A stretch of 64,000 nt of DNA. Source: Clostridiaceae bacterium Marseille-Q4145 (lineage in GTDB: Bacteria > Bacillota > Clostridia > Lachnospirales > Lachnospiraceae). A program made the position numbers and the translations under genes. Positions 16,117 through 25,178 of the stretch are shown here, in pieces. The notes under the pieces were generated by a model, which was given only the letters and a program-made list of their open reading frames with translations, made no database searches and was not told the DNA's origin. The stretch covers positions 761,501-825,500 of the forward strand of contig JAGTTP010000002.1 of assembly GCA_018223365.1 (NCBI GenBank), read 5' to 3'. Each line of letters starts with the position of its first letter. Position 1 is the first letter of the stretch.

Positions 16117-17001
16117 TTAATATTTTACCTTTCCCTCTGCTACTGCTTTCAGATGTTCTCCATATGGACTCTTCCCATATCTTGATGCTGATTCCAGTAA
16201 CTTTTCTTTATCAATCCATTTATTAATATAGGCAATCTCTTCCGGTGCGGAAATGGTAATTCCCTGTCTCTTTTCGATCATCTGTACAAAATCGGCTGCC
16301 TCTACTAGGCTGTCCATGGTTCCGGTATCCAGCCATGCAAAGCCGCGGCCCAGTAACTGTACATTCAGCCGATCTTCCTTCAGATACATATCATTTAATG
16401 TGGTGATCTCCAGCTCTCCTCTGGCAGACGGCTTTACCTCTTTTGCCATGGCACTGACACCTGCCGGATAGAAATACAGGCCGGTTACTGCATAATTACT
16501 CTTCGGCTGTGCCGGCTTCTCCTCGATAGAGATGGCTTTCCCATTCTCATCAAACTCCACGATACCAAAGCGTTCCGGATCATTGACATAATAACCAAAT
16601 ACCGTTGCTTTGCCCTCTTCTGCATCCTTTGCTGCTGCACGAAGGGTCTTTCCAAATCCATTGCCATAGAAAATGTTATCACCAAGCACCATCGCACAGG
16701 CATCATCCCCGATAAACTCTTCTCCCAACAGAAATGCCTGGGCCAGTCCATCCGGTGACGGCTGTACCTTGTAAGACAGATTCAGTCCGAACTGGTTACC
16801 ATCGCCCAGAAGCTGCTCAAATCTCGGTGTATCCACCGGTGTGGAAATAATCAAAATATCCTTAATACCTGCCAGCATCAGTGTGGACAGCGGATAATAA
16901 ATCATCGGCTTGTCATATACCGGAAGCAGCTGCTTGCTGGTCACCATAGTGAGGGGATACAGTCTTGTTCCTGCTCCTCCTGCTAATACAATACCCTTCA
17001 T
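16117..17001 (-). CDS. rfbA: Glucose-1-phosphate thymidylyltransferase
   Basis: A 294-residue enzyme making dTDP-glucose from glucose-1-phosphate and d[20 protein letters not shown] is the nucleotide-binding loop, with [24 protein letters not shown] and [10 protein letters not shown] all as in RfbA/RmlA. It is packed 1 bp after rfbD, so expression is shared. The dehydratase that should act next (RfbB) is not encoded in this window. Confidence 0.97.
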   Translation of the reverse strand: MKGIVLAGGAGTRLYPLTMVTSKQLLPVYDKPMIYYPLSTLMLAGIKDILIISTPVDTPRFEQLLGDGNQFGLNLSYKVQPSPDGLAQAFLLGEEFIGDDACAMVLGDNIFYGNGFGKTLRAAAKDAEEGKATVFGYYVNDPERFGIVEFDENGKAISIEEKPAQPKSNYAVTGLYFYPAGVSAMAKEVKPSARGELEITTLNDMYLKEDRLNVQLLGRGFAWLDTGTMDSLVEAADFVQMIEKRQGITISAPEEIAYINKWIDKEKLLESASRYGKSPYGEHLKAVAEGKVKY

Positions 17002-17002
17002 C

Positions 17003-17929
17003 TTAAAATTCCCCCTGTTCTTTTAATGCTTTCAGATAACGACCTACCGCATCCTGCCATGTAGGAAGGGGCTGGAAGCCATTTGCCGTCAGTTTGCTCT
17101 TATCCAGTCTGGAGTTATAAGGTCTTGCCGCTTTAGAAAGACCATATTCTGCTGTCGTTACCGGTGTTACCTTCGTATCCATCCCTGCCTGTCGATAAAT
17201 CTCAACCGTAAAATCATACCAGGAAATATAGCCACCTTCATTGGTTGCATGATAATAACCATATTTATCGGTCTCAATCATATCTACCAACAGTCTTGCC
17301 AGATCCAATGTATAAGTCGGTGTTCCGATCTGATCATTGACTACTCTTACTTCCGGATGAGTCTTTCCCACATTCAGCATGGTCTTAATGAAATTCTTTC
17401 CATTCAGACCAAATACCCAGGCAATCCGGACAATAAAATATTTTTCCAATGTTCCGGATACTGCCAGTTCCCCACCAAGCTTTGTCTGTCCATATACATT
17501 GACCGGCGCATATGCCTTGCAGTCCGGCTCCCACGGAGTGGTACCCTGACCATCGAATACATAGTCGGTACTGATATACACCATCTTCGCATCGATTTTC
17601 TTTGCCGCGTTTACAATATTCTGGGTTCCGTCTACATTGATGGCTTTTACCTTTGCCTGCTTGTCCTCATCCTCCGCCGCATCCACTGCCGTCCATGCTG
17701 CACAGTGCACAATCACATCGGGATGAATCTCCAGTAATGTCTTCTCCACTACTGCTGCATCAGTAATATCCATAGATACATAGGGCATCGTCGTTACTGC
17801 AGAGCCATCCTGTACTCCACTGTATGCCGGAGCAATGTCACTTCCGACTCCTTCGTATCCTCTCTTTGCTAATTCATTCATGACATCATGACCAAGCTGG
17901 CCTGCTACGCCTGTTACGAATATTTTCAT
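17003..17929 (-). CDS. rfbD: dTDP-4-dehydrorhamnose reductase
   Basis: A 308-residue short-chain dehydrogenase that makes dTDP-L-rhamnose in the last pathway step. It has the NAD(P)-binding [20 protein letters not shown], and the YGQTKLGGE catalytic Tyr/Lys motif. It is the first sugar gene after the lic block; the 216-bp spacer before it contains a large stem-loop. Gene order rfbD-rfbA-rfbC-glf lacks rfbB. Confidence 0.97.
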   Translation of the reverse strand: MKIFVTGVAGQLGHDVMNELAKRGYEGVGSDIAPAYSGVQDGSAVTTMPYVSMDITDAAVVEKTLLEIHPDVIVHCAAWTAVDAAEDEDKQAKVKAINVDGTQNIVNAAKKIDAKMVYISTDYVFDGQGTTPWEPDCKAYAPVNVYGQTKLGGELAVSGTLEKYFIVRIAWVFGLNGKNFIKTMLNVGKTHPEVRVVNDQIGTPTYTLDLARLLVDMIETDKYGYYHATNEGGYISWYDFTVEIYRQAGMDTKVTPVTTAEYGLSKAARPYNSRLDKSKLTANGFQPLPTWQDAVGRYLKALKEQGEF

Positions 17930-18008
17930 CTTCTATAGTCCTCTCGGTAATCACTAATTGTCAATATTTTTTCTTTTCAGTATAGCTTCCACTCTTCAAA
18001 CACATTAT

Positions 18009-18065
18009 TCATACATCTCAGCTGCATAGGCCACTACCTACTGCCTACCACGGAGAGATGTATGA
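18009..18065. repeat. Long-range stem-loop in the BCCT-rfbD spacer
   Basis: TCATACATCTC (18009-18019) pairs perfectly with GAGATGTATGA (18055-18065), with a smaller TAGGC/GCCTA stem inside. It lies in the 216-bp gap between the BCCT stop and the rfbD start. No T-tract follows, so it is not a clear terminator; it could be an mRNA processing or regulatory structure. I see no convincing promoter in the rest of the gap. Confidence 0.5.
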
Positions 18066-18145
18066 TTCATCAAAGCAACTACTGTGTAATAATACTTCAC
18101 ACAATCTTGTATCCAATTATACTACGCTCTCATATATTTCTCTAG

Positions 18146-19696
18146 CTATTTCTGACTATTTTTCTTCGCCGAATCTTCCAAATTTTCCATGTATTTTTTA
18201 GCATCCTTCATAAAGCTAACTACGATCATCACAATTACCGCACCAATCGGAAATGCTGCAACAATGCTAACAGACTGAAGATTGTTCATGGAACTCTCCG
18301 CAAACAACAAAGCAATCGGAAGCAGGATCAATAAAATACACCACATCAGCTGAATGCCCTTATTTGGTTGTTCAACATCCTCCAGTGTGTGATAACTGTA
18401 GCAAGACGCTGTCAACGCAATCGAATCAAAGGAAGTCGCATAAAAAGCTATCATCGTCAACAACACAACAACCATGATAACAGGTGCACCAGGCATCGTT
18501 TTAATGATAGACACAATCATGCCATACAGATCTCCGCTCTCCAGATACTGCGCAATAAAGTCAGCCTTTCCAGTGACCTGCATTCCCATAGAATAATTAC
18601 CAAGTACGATAAAGCTCGTCAACGTAGAGCCAACACCAAATACATAACCACCAAGAATTGTCTGTCGCACTGTTCTGCCACGAGAAATGCTGCCGATAAA
18701 GAACGGGGCAGCCACACACCAGACCATCCAATAAGCCCAATAATAAATCGTCCAGTTCTGCGGGAAATTCGATGTACGGAGTGGATCAGTAAACGTAGAC
18801 AGATCAACAAAGTTCTGAATCATCCGTCCAAGTGAAGAAAAACCAGTTTCAATAATATACCGTGTTTCTCCGCCGAACAGCAATACAAAAGCAATCAGCC
18901 CAAAGAACATATAAATACAAATATTTGCCAGCTTGCTGATTCCCTTAAAACCATGCAGCAAGGAATATGTATATACAACGCAGGTAATCAGAAGAATAAT
19001 AATGTTGATTACAGTACGGCTAACAGTAACATGGAACAGCTCACTAATAATGGTTGCCATCAGCGGTGTTGCCACACTAAATGTTGTAGCAGTGCCGGCA
19101 AGGAGTGCAAACACAGCTAACAGGTCAATAATGCGACCTGCCCAGCTATCAGTATACTTTCCAAGAATCGGACGGCAAGCCTCTGAATACTTCTGACGAT
19201 TTCTTTTTCTTACATGGAGCATAAAGCCAAAGGCAACAGCCAGTACCAGATAGAATCCCCACGGAATAAAACTCCAATGAAACAGTGGATATACACCTGC
19301 CCAGTCCTGAATACTACCCATTTCTGCCAGATGTGGATCAGTTGCATACAGCACCCATTCTGAGAATGAATAGAACAAGATATCCGCAGCAAGACCACAA
19401 GTAAACATCATTGAACCCCATGCAAAGAATGAATACTTCGGCTTCTCATTCTGCTCGCCAAGAACGATGTTACCATACTTAGACCCAGCAATATACAAAG
19501 AAAGAATGAAAATTCCCAATCCAATTACTAAGTAATATGTACCAAAGGTATCACCAAAGAAAAAACGAATCTGGCTCAGTACAGCATTCGATTGTTCTGG
19601 TAAAAAAAAGAATAGAACACATAATGCAATTACGATTGCCAAAGGCACTAGTGTTATCATCCAGTCGATTTTTCCACGTTCTTTTTTTTCATTCAT
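18146..19696 (-). CDS. BCCT-family transporter, probable choline/betaine importer
   Basis: A 516-residue, about 12-TM protein of the betaine/choline/carnitine family. The hallmark segment WMVWCVAAPFFIG followed by SISRGRTVRQ is present, with Trp-rich TM segments (WGFYLVLAVAFGF, NFPQNWTIYYWAYW). It abuts the LicC gene (stop/start adjacent), and with the choline kinase it would import and phosphorylate choline, the role LicB plays in lic operons. Substrate is inferred from this context; a betaine or carnitine substrate is possible. Confidence 0.92.
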   Translation of the reverse strand: MNEKKERGKIDWMITLVPLAIVIALCVLFFFLPEQSNAVLSQIRFFFGDTFGTYYLVIGLGIFILSLYIAGSKYGNIVLGEQNEKPKYSFFAWGSMMFTCGLAADILFYSFSEWVLYATDPHLAEMGSIQDWAGVYPLFHWSFIPWGFYLVLAVAFGFMLHVRKRNRQKYSEACRPILGKYTDSWAGRIIDLLAVFALLAGTATTFSVATPLMATIISELFHVTVSRTVINIIILLITCVVYTYSLLHGFKGISKLANICIYMFFGLIAFVLLFGGETRYIIETGFSSLGRMIQNFVDLSTFTDPLRTSNFPQNWTIYYWAYWMVWCVAAPFFIGSISRGRTVRQTILGGYVFGVGSTLTSFIVLGNYSMGMQVTGKADFIAQYLESGDLYGMIVSIIKTMPGAPVIMVVVLLTMIAFYATSFDSIALTASCYSYHTLEDVEQPNKGIQLMWCILLILLPIALLFAESSMNNLQSVSIVAAFPIGAVIVMIVVSFMKDAKKYMENLEDSAKKNSQK

Positions 19697-20416
19697 TTAC
19701 TTTTCCTCCACATATTTTTTGTAGCTGGCATCCAAAGCAATTAACTCACTCAAATTATCCACCTCTATAATATCGTCCTTATTCATAGGACGAATACCCA
19801 ATTGATACTCTTCCGGGTAACAGAATATCGCCACATCATCCCAGTAGATTTGCCGATTCTTCTTTTGTTCAAACTCAATTTCGAGATGACGTTTCAGTTT
19901 TTTTCCGTCCTCTGCAGTCCAGCGAGAAATACTGTACAGCTGCCATCCGCCTTTTCCACCTGTCCGACTGCATGCCGTAACAATGCCATTTTCAACAGTC
20001 TGAAGCCACTCATCCGTTTCTCCATCTGTCCAAACACTGTTATAGCCAGAGCGGTCGAATTCTGGTGCAAGAATTTCTGGATTATAAATAATCTGGTCAC
20101 CATCCAAAATAATTGCATTTTCAATGTGGTCTCGTGCCACATAAAGCGATGCAATGTTATTGCAAATATCATAGTATGGATTTTCAATCAATCTAATACT
20201 TGAATATTTTTTCCTCAATTCTGCAAACTGCTCTTTTAGATAACCAACCACAACGTAAATTTCATATATTCCGTTTTTATGCAAACCATCGATTACTGTA
20301 TCAATCATTCTGACACCATTCACTTTAACTAACGGTTTCGGGGTTTTCAGTGTTACCGGGTGCATTCGATTCCCTAGACCTGCTGCCATAATAATGGCTC
20401 TTTCTACTTTCGGCAT
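19697..20416 (-). CDS. licC: Choline-phosphate cytidylyltransferase-like protein (LicC type)
   Basis: A 239-residue nucleotidyltransferase. RAIIMAAGLGNRM and TPKPLVKVNG form the CTP-binding loop, followed by YEIYVVVGYLKEQF, NNIASLYVARD, and ILDGDQI with the metal-binding Asp; IIEVDNLSELIALD closes the domain. These are the LicC features for CTP + phosphocholine to CDP-choline. It sits exactly between the HTH/LicC/LicA fusion and the BCCT gene without spacing. A second nucleotidyltransferase domain is present in the fusion, so the two may differ in substrate. Confidence 0.88.
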   Translation of the reverse strand: MPKVERAIIMAAGLGNRMHPVTLKTPKPLVKVNGVRMIDTVIDGLHKNGIYEIYVVVGYLKEQFAELRKKYSSIRLIENPYYDICNNIASLYVARDHIENAIILDGDQIIYNPEILAPEFDRSGYNSVWTDGETDEWLQTVENGIVTACSRTGGKGGWQLYSISRWTAEDGKKLKRHLEIEFEQKKNRQIYWDDVAIFCYPEEYQLGIRPMNKDDIIEVDNLSELIALDASYKKYVEEK

Positions 20417-22186
20417 TTACTTTTTCTCCTCTTGTTTTTTCAATTCTTCTTGAACAATTCGATAATAGTCTTTTGCATAGCGATACTGTTGGAGCGAATA
20501 CTCGCCGAACTCCACACCAAGATTCCGCTTATACTCACACCAGTTACTCCACAACAAGCCACAGGCTGCAATATAGCAGTAAATTTTGATTCTGGTCGCA
20601 TCAGCACAACCTTCTGTAAAATAAGCATCAATCAGTCGGTCCACCTGACACTTATTATAAAGTGAGTAAATGCAGAACATCGCCACATCCACATGAGGAT
20701 CCTGCATTCCCGCATACTCCCAGTCAATTAATCGGATCTCTTCCTTGCCATCTTTCTCCACAAACAGAAAATTATCCGGCACTGCATCAATATGGGTCAG
20801 AACTTTTTCTCCAGCATGTAAATCAATATAATGTTTCAACGACAAAACATTTGCTTTTGTTTTTTCATAATCCTTATAAACAGAGGATGTTCCCTCCCAC
20901 AATGTTTCATAGAATTCCATCTGTCCGAAAATGTCAAACTCATGATTTACTTTCAATTTCAAGTCATGAAATCCCCGCAAACGCTTCATGCACTTCTTAA
21001 CATCTTCATAATTCGATGGATCACATACTTTTGCGCCTTCCAAAAATTCCGTAATTTTATATCCATTCTCTGGATTAATATAGGCAATATCATCGCAAAT
21101 ATTTTTATTACAAATTACATGATACACCGAAGCTTCTTGCTTTCTATTAATCAATTGATCTGTACCTTCTCCAGGAATTCTCATAATGTATTTTCGGCCC
21201 TTACATTCAAATAGAAAAGACCGATTTGTCATTCCCTTTTTTAATACAGTGATATTAGTCACCTCGTCTGCTTCCACCTGAAATACATCACAAATAGTCT
21301 GGATTGCCTTGGATTTAAGTTGTTGGGATTCTCTATCTAACTCACGTAATTGTTCATATGTATTGATTTCTACAACATCGGATGAATGAACTACCCGTGC
21401 ATTAACTATCATTCGATTTTTATCATAAAGTGCCGCTTCCCAAAAAGACTCATCAAATTGTCCATCTTGACAATATTTTTGAATTCGTGCTTTTACTATC
21501 TCTGCATCAGTATCCACTAAATAACAAATTCCTATCATTGCATTGCCACCAATTTTTTGTGGCACTGTTACCAATTCCATTTTTCGATTTACGCGTATAT
21601 TACTGTGATTATCAACCAAATCACTGACCATATACCAAGAATACAACTCATGCTGTTGGAATGGATTTCTATCACACCAAATATCGCAAGGAATTATATA
21701 TGCATTTTTCAGATGATCTCGTACCAAATTAACAGAATGTAAATTATTTTTGCTTGCATATTCCGGATTAAATATAAGTTCAACATGGTACTCATCGATC
21801 AAATATTCATATTTTTCTTTCATAAAGCCAACTACTACATATATTTCCCGTATTTCAACTTCATGAAGTTGTTTAATAATCCTTTCAATCAAAGTCTCAC
21901 CGTTAACTTCTAAAAGTCCTTTGGGCATTTCCAAATTAATCGGAACCATTCTCATCCCAAATCCAGCAGCTAAAATCACTGCACGTTGCGGCTTTTTTTC
22001 ATTAAATTCCTCAACCGCTTTTTTTGTAGGGCAAATATTCTCATCAATATAATTTTCTTGCATTAATTCTTTTAACGAACGATTCACTATCCCTAAAGAA
22101 TGTCCTGACTCTTCTGCTAGAATTCTCTGATTAATAAACGGCTCTTGTAATAAAATATTTAAAATATCATTTTTTTGTTTGTTCAT
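20417..22186 (-). CDS. Winged-helix / nucleotidyltransferase / choline-kinase fusion
   Basis: A 589-residue three-part protein. Residues 1-60 resemble a MarR-type winged helix (LNILLQEPFINQRILAEE then SLGIVNRSLKELM). Residues 68-300 are a LicC-type nucleotidyltransferase (AVILAAGFGMRM, MPKGLLEVNG, SKNNLHSVNLVRD). Residues about 305-589 are a LicA/choline-ethanolamine kinase with the catalytic loop HIDAVPDNFLF and IDWEYAGMQDPHVD. It would turn choline to phosphocholine and CDP-choline. The start is ATG 22186, supported by AAGGAG six nt upstream; the longer frame to 22240 lacks an SD. First gene of the unit, so the HTH may sense products and act on its own promoter, which is inference. Confidence 0.88.
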   Translation of the reverse strand: MNKQKNDILNILLQEPFINQRILAEESGHSLGIVNRSLKELMQENYIDENICPTKKAVEEFNEKKPQRAVILAAGFGMRMVPINLEMPKGLLEVNGETLIERIIKQLHEVEIREIYVVVGFMKEKYEYLIDEYHVELIFNPEYASKNNLHSVNLVRDHLKNAYIIPCDIWCDRNPFQQHELYSWYMVSDLVDNHSNIRVNRKMELVTVPQKIGGNAMIGICYLVDTDAEIVKARIQKYCQDGQFDESFWEAALYDKNRMIVNARVVHSSDVVEINTYEQLRELDRESQQLKSKAIQTICDVFQVEADEVTNITVLKKGMTNRSFLFECKGRKYIMRIPGEGTDQLINRKQEASVYHVICNKNICDDIAYINPENGYKITEFLEGAKVCDPSNYEDVKKCMKRLRGFHDLKLKVNHEFDIFGQMEFYETLWEGTSSVYKDYEKTKANVLSLKHYIDLHAGEKVLTHIDAVPDNFLFVEKDGKEEIRLIDWEYAGMQDPHVDVAMFCIYSLYNKCQVDRLIDAYFTEGCADATRIKIYCYIAACGLLWSNWCEYKRNLGVEFGEYSLQQYRYAKDYYRIVQEELKKQEEKK

Positions 22187-22222
22187 ATTTTTCTCCTTTT
22201 TCATTTTCATGAACACGCATAT

Positions 22223-22251
22223 ATAATAAAACAAAAACAATTTAAAATCAA
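22223..22251 (-). promoter_or_regulatory. Promoter of the lic-rfb-glf unit
   Basis: TTGATT (22246-22251), 17-bp spacer, TATTAT (22223-22228), about 35 nt upstream of the fusion gene. It lies between that gene and the IS256 element, so the unit does not depend on readthrough from the polysaccharide operon. Confidence 0.65.
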
Positions 22252-22316
22252 GTAAATTAATCTTAACTTTCTTATTTTTTGTTGCCGACTCCTTATTGTG
22301 AACTTCCTGAAAAATT

Positions 22317-23801
22317 GAGTGTATGAGAAAATCTCTGTAAATAAGATTCTTCTATGATAATTAAGGGCAATAAGCTTACGGATTAGGCTTATCGCCCTTG
22401 TTTTGTATATAACAGTTGCTTACAGGCATGTCAAGGGCAGGCGGTTTCCCGCCTGTCTTTTTAAGCTGTCTTTTGATTATTCAGGTAAGCGTCCTTCGTA
22501 CATAATACTCAATTCTCCATAGACCTGGCCCCAATCCCGGATTGTGGTAGTCCACTTTTTCGTAGCCTCAAAAGTGGCCAAATACAGGGCTTTTAACAGG
22601 GCGGTATCGCTTGGAAATACGCTCCTTTGGCGATTCAGCTTCCGGTAGGTGGAATTCAGTGATTCTATCGCATTTGTCGTGTAAATGACCTTTCTGATAG
22701 TGGTTGAGAACTTAAAAATAGGTGAAACAGCATCCCAGTTGTCCTTCCAACGCTTCATGGAATTCGGGTATTTGGGAGTCCATTTTTCAGTTACACGGTC
22801 TAAGGCAGCCAGAGCTTTCTGCTCGTCAGCAGCCTGATAGATGGTTTTTAAGTCTGTAGCAAAGGCTTTTCTATCCTTATCCGGAACGTATTTCAGAGTG
22901 TTTCTTACCTGATGAACAATACATCTCTGGTATTCTGTTTTTGGAAACGCTGCTGCAATCGCTTCCTTAATGCCTGTAAGGCCGTCGGCGCAGATGATCA
23001 GGATATCCTTAACTCCTCGATTTTTCAGTTCATTTAAGACTGAAAGCCAGTATTTCGCACTTTCATTGTCACCGATTGTAATGGTCAGGACTTCCTTTTT
23101 GCCCTCTGTATTAATACCTAGAATGACATAAGCTGCAAGTTTACGAATGACTCCATTATCCCGTACAGAATAATAGATTGCATCGATGTAAAGGATCGGA
23201 TATACCTCATCCAGTGGACGGTTCTGCCAGTCTTCAATCTGAGGAAGTATTTTATCTGTCACGTCAGATATGAAACTTTCTGATGCTTCAAAACCATAGA
23301 TATCTTCGATTGTTTCCGAGATCTGGCGAGTGGTCATTCCCTTTGCATACATAGAAATGATCTTCTGATCAATATCAGAAATATCTTTCTGACGCTTTTT
23401 CACAATCTGTGGTTCAAAGGTCGATTTTCGATCCTGTGGAACTTCGATTTCCATAGAACCATACCGACTGTTTACCTGCTTATGTTTATAGCCGTTGCGA
23501 TAATCATCGTTGTCAGAACGCTCGGACTTTTCGTATCCAAGGTGATCATCCATTTCGGCCTCCATCATTTCTTTAATGGTGCCACCTAAGAGATCTTTAA
23601 GAGCATCCTGGATGTCTTCTGCAGTCTCGATATCGTATTTTTCGAGAAGCCGCCGAATGATGTTTCTTTTACCATCGGTCATTTGTACTCTGTGTACAGG
23701 TTTCTTTTGTCTTGCCATAATAAAAGGCCCTCCTAATGATAATTATTTTATCATAGAAGGACCTTGCCTAGATTATTTTACAGAAAAAGTTTCACAGACT
23801 C
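22317..23801 (-). mobile_element. IS256-family insertion sequence
   Basis: About 1.48 kb containing one transposase. The ends carry imperfect inverted repeats: the left end reads GAGTGTATGAGAAAATCTC then TGTAAATAAG, and the reverse complement of the right end reads GAGTCTGTGAAACTTTTTC then TGTAAAATAA; both also carry TTCTATGATAA further in. I find no target-site duplication flanking these limits, so the boundaries are approximate or the insertion is old. It separates the lic-rfb unit from the polysaccharide operon. Confidence 0.75.
22477..23718 (-). CDS. IS256-family transposase
   Basis: A full-length 413-residue DDE transposase of the IS256/mutator family. VPQDRKSTFEPQIVKKRQ and the AKGMTTRQISETIEDIYG region are typical, the first catalytic Asp is in YPILYIDAIYYSVRD, the second in IICADGLTGIKEAI, and the Glu in IYTTNAIESLNSTYRKLNRQ. 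QRCIVHQVRNTLKYV is also conserved. No frame disruption is seen, so it may be active. Confidence 0.97.
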   Translation of the reverse strand: MARQKKPVHRVQMTDGKRNIIRRLLEKYDIETAEDIQDALKDLLGGTIKEMMEAEMDDHLGYEKSERSDNDDYRNGYKHKQVNSRYGSMEIEVPQDRKSTFEPQIVKKRQKDISDIDQKIISMYAKGMTTRQISETIEDIYGFEASESFISDVTDKILPQIEDWQNRPLDEVYPILYIDAIYYSVRDNGVIRKLAAYVILGINTEGKKEVLTITIGDNESAKYWLSVLNELKNRGVKDILIICADGLTGIKEAIAAAFPKTEYQRCIVHQVRNTLKYVPDKDRKAFATDLKTIYQAADEQKALAALDRVTEKWTPKYPNSMKRWKDNWDAVSPIFKFSTTIRKVIYTTNAIESLNSTYRKLNRQRSVFPSDTALLKALYLATFEATKKWTTTIRDWGQVYGELSIMYEGRLPE

Positions 23802-24018
23802 CACCCTCCACTCAGATACACTATATAACCACTTAACATAATGGCTAAAAGGAAAAATATTACTATATTTTTTTATTACATTTTTTCTTCATCAACATTT
23901 TATCCCTTAATATTTGTTAGTCTTTCCTATTTAATTCATCAATATTATAATGCGGTCAATTTAAGCGTAATGTAAAGAAACTATTAATGCAATGCAAAGT
24001 CGTTATTCTTTTAGCTAA

Positions 24019-25176
24019 CTACAATTGTTTTAGAAATATCTCAAATTGACTTATAACTCGATCCGGCATAAATTCCTTTATACGTTTCTCCCCTGCGAAA
24101 ATACATGCATATCTACAATTTTCATCCGAATACATTTTATAAATATTATCTGCAAGCGCATTTACATCTTTTACTGGACTTATAAGTCCACAATTATCTT
24201 TCAAAATTTCCTTGGTTCCTGGTTCACTATTAGTCGACACTATGGGACAACTATAATACATCGCCTCTAACAGCACTGTTGGAAGGCCTTCTGCCGGACT
24301 TGAATGTGCATAAACAGCCGCTGCCACATAATAATTCTGAACATCTGTCTTTAGTCCTTCAAAAATAACTGAGTCATATAAATTAAGGTCCTTTGTAAGT
24401 TGCTGTAATTTATTTTTTTCTACTCCATCACCAACAAGAACTAATTTATTTTTCATTCCATATTTGGAATGCAATTTTCCGACTGCACGAATTAAGGTTT
24501 CTTGGTCCTTATCTTCATCCAATCTTCCTACCATTAGTATAAATTTCCCATAATTATTTTTTAACTGTGCAACCTTATCCCTATCAACAATTTTATCCTT
24601 TAAATTAATGGGATTATAAATCTTTATCTTCTTTATATGATATTTTTGATTAAAATCTAATATTTTATCATCATCTTTACAAGATAAGCAAACTAAATTT
24701 TTTATTTTTCCATAAAGTTCTAAGAATCCGGGTGAAATTTTCAAATATGAATACTGACTACCGTGTAACCATGCTATTTTTTTCGTTCCTTTGAAGTTCT
24801 TCGCTACAAACATAAGATCATTAAAATGTCCAGAAAATGCAATCGCAACATCTGTATTTGGTATTCTTTTTAAATAAAAAAGAGAATAAAAAGAATTAAC
24901 TGTTATCATTAGTCCTCTAACTATTTTCACTGCAATACTCTTTAAAAAACCTCTCTTTTTCAATTCACTATGCCGTTCCACTACAAGAAACTGAGAGAAT
25001 TTAATATGTAATATATTAATACGGGGTGGAATTTCTTTTTCAATACTATTAAGCTCTGGATTCAAATTAATTACTTGAATCTCATACCCTTTTTCATTCA
25101 ATAACTTTATATATTCAATTCCAACACGTTCTATCCCGCCATATTGTAACCCATCAAACACAAACGTAATTTTCAT
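24019..25176 (-). CDS. GT4-type glycosyltransferase
   Basis: A 385-residue GT-B enzyme. The N-terminal FDGLQYGGIERVGIEYIKLL is the acceptor-side motif of GT4 enzymes; KFILMVGRLDEDKDQETLIRA begins the donor domain and HSSPAEGLPTVLLEAMYYS carries the EX7E-type donor-binding motif. It probably adds one sugar to the lipid-linked repeat unit; donor and linkage cannot be read. It is the last gene of the polysaccharide operon, just upstream of the IS256 end. AT-rich like its neighbours. No clear terminator follows in the 217 bp before the IS. Confidence 0.92.
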   Translation of the reverse strand: MKITFVFDGLQYGGIERVGIEYIKLLNEKGYEIQVINLNPELNSIEKEIPPRINILHIKFSQFLVVERHSELKKRGFLKSIAVKIVRGLMITVNSFYSLFYLKRIPNTDVAIAFSGHFNDLMFVAKNFKGTKKIAWLHGSQYSYLKISPGFLELYGKIKNLVCLSCKDDDKILDFNQKYHIKKIKIYNPINLKDKIVDRDKVAQLKNNYGKFILMVGRLDEDKDQETLIRAVGKLHSKYGMKNKLVLVGDGVEKNKLQQLTKDLNLYDSVIFEGLKTDVQNYYVAAAVYAHSSPAEGLPTVLLEAMYYSCPIVSTNSEPGTKEILKDNCGLISPVKDVNALADNIYKMYSDENCRYACIFAGEKRIKEFMPDRVISQFEIFLKQL

Positions 25177-25178
25177 TA

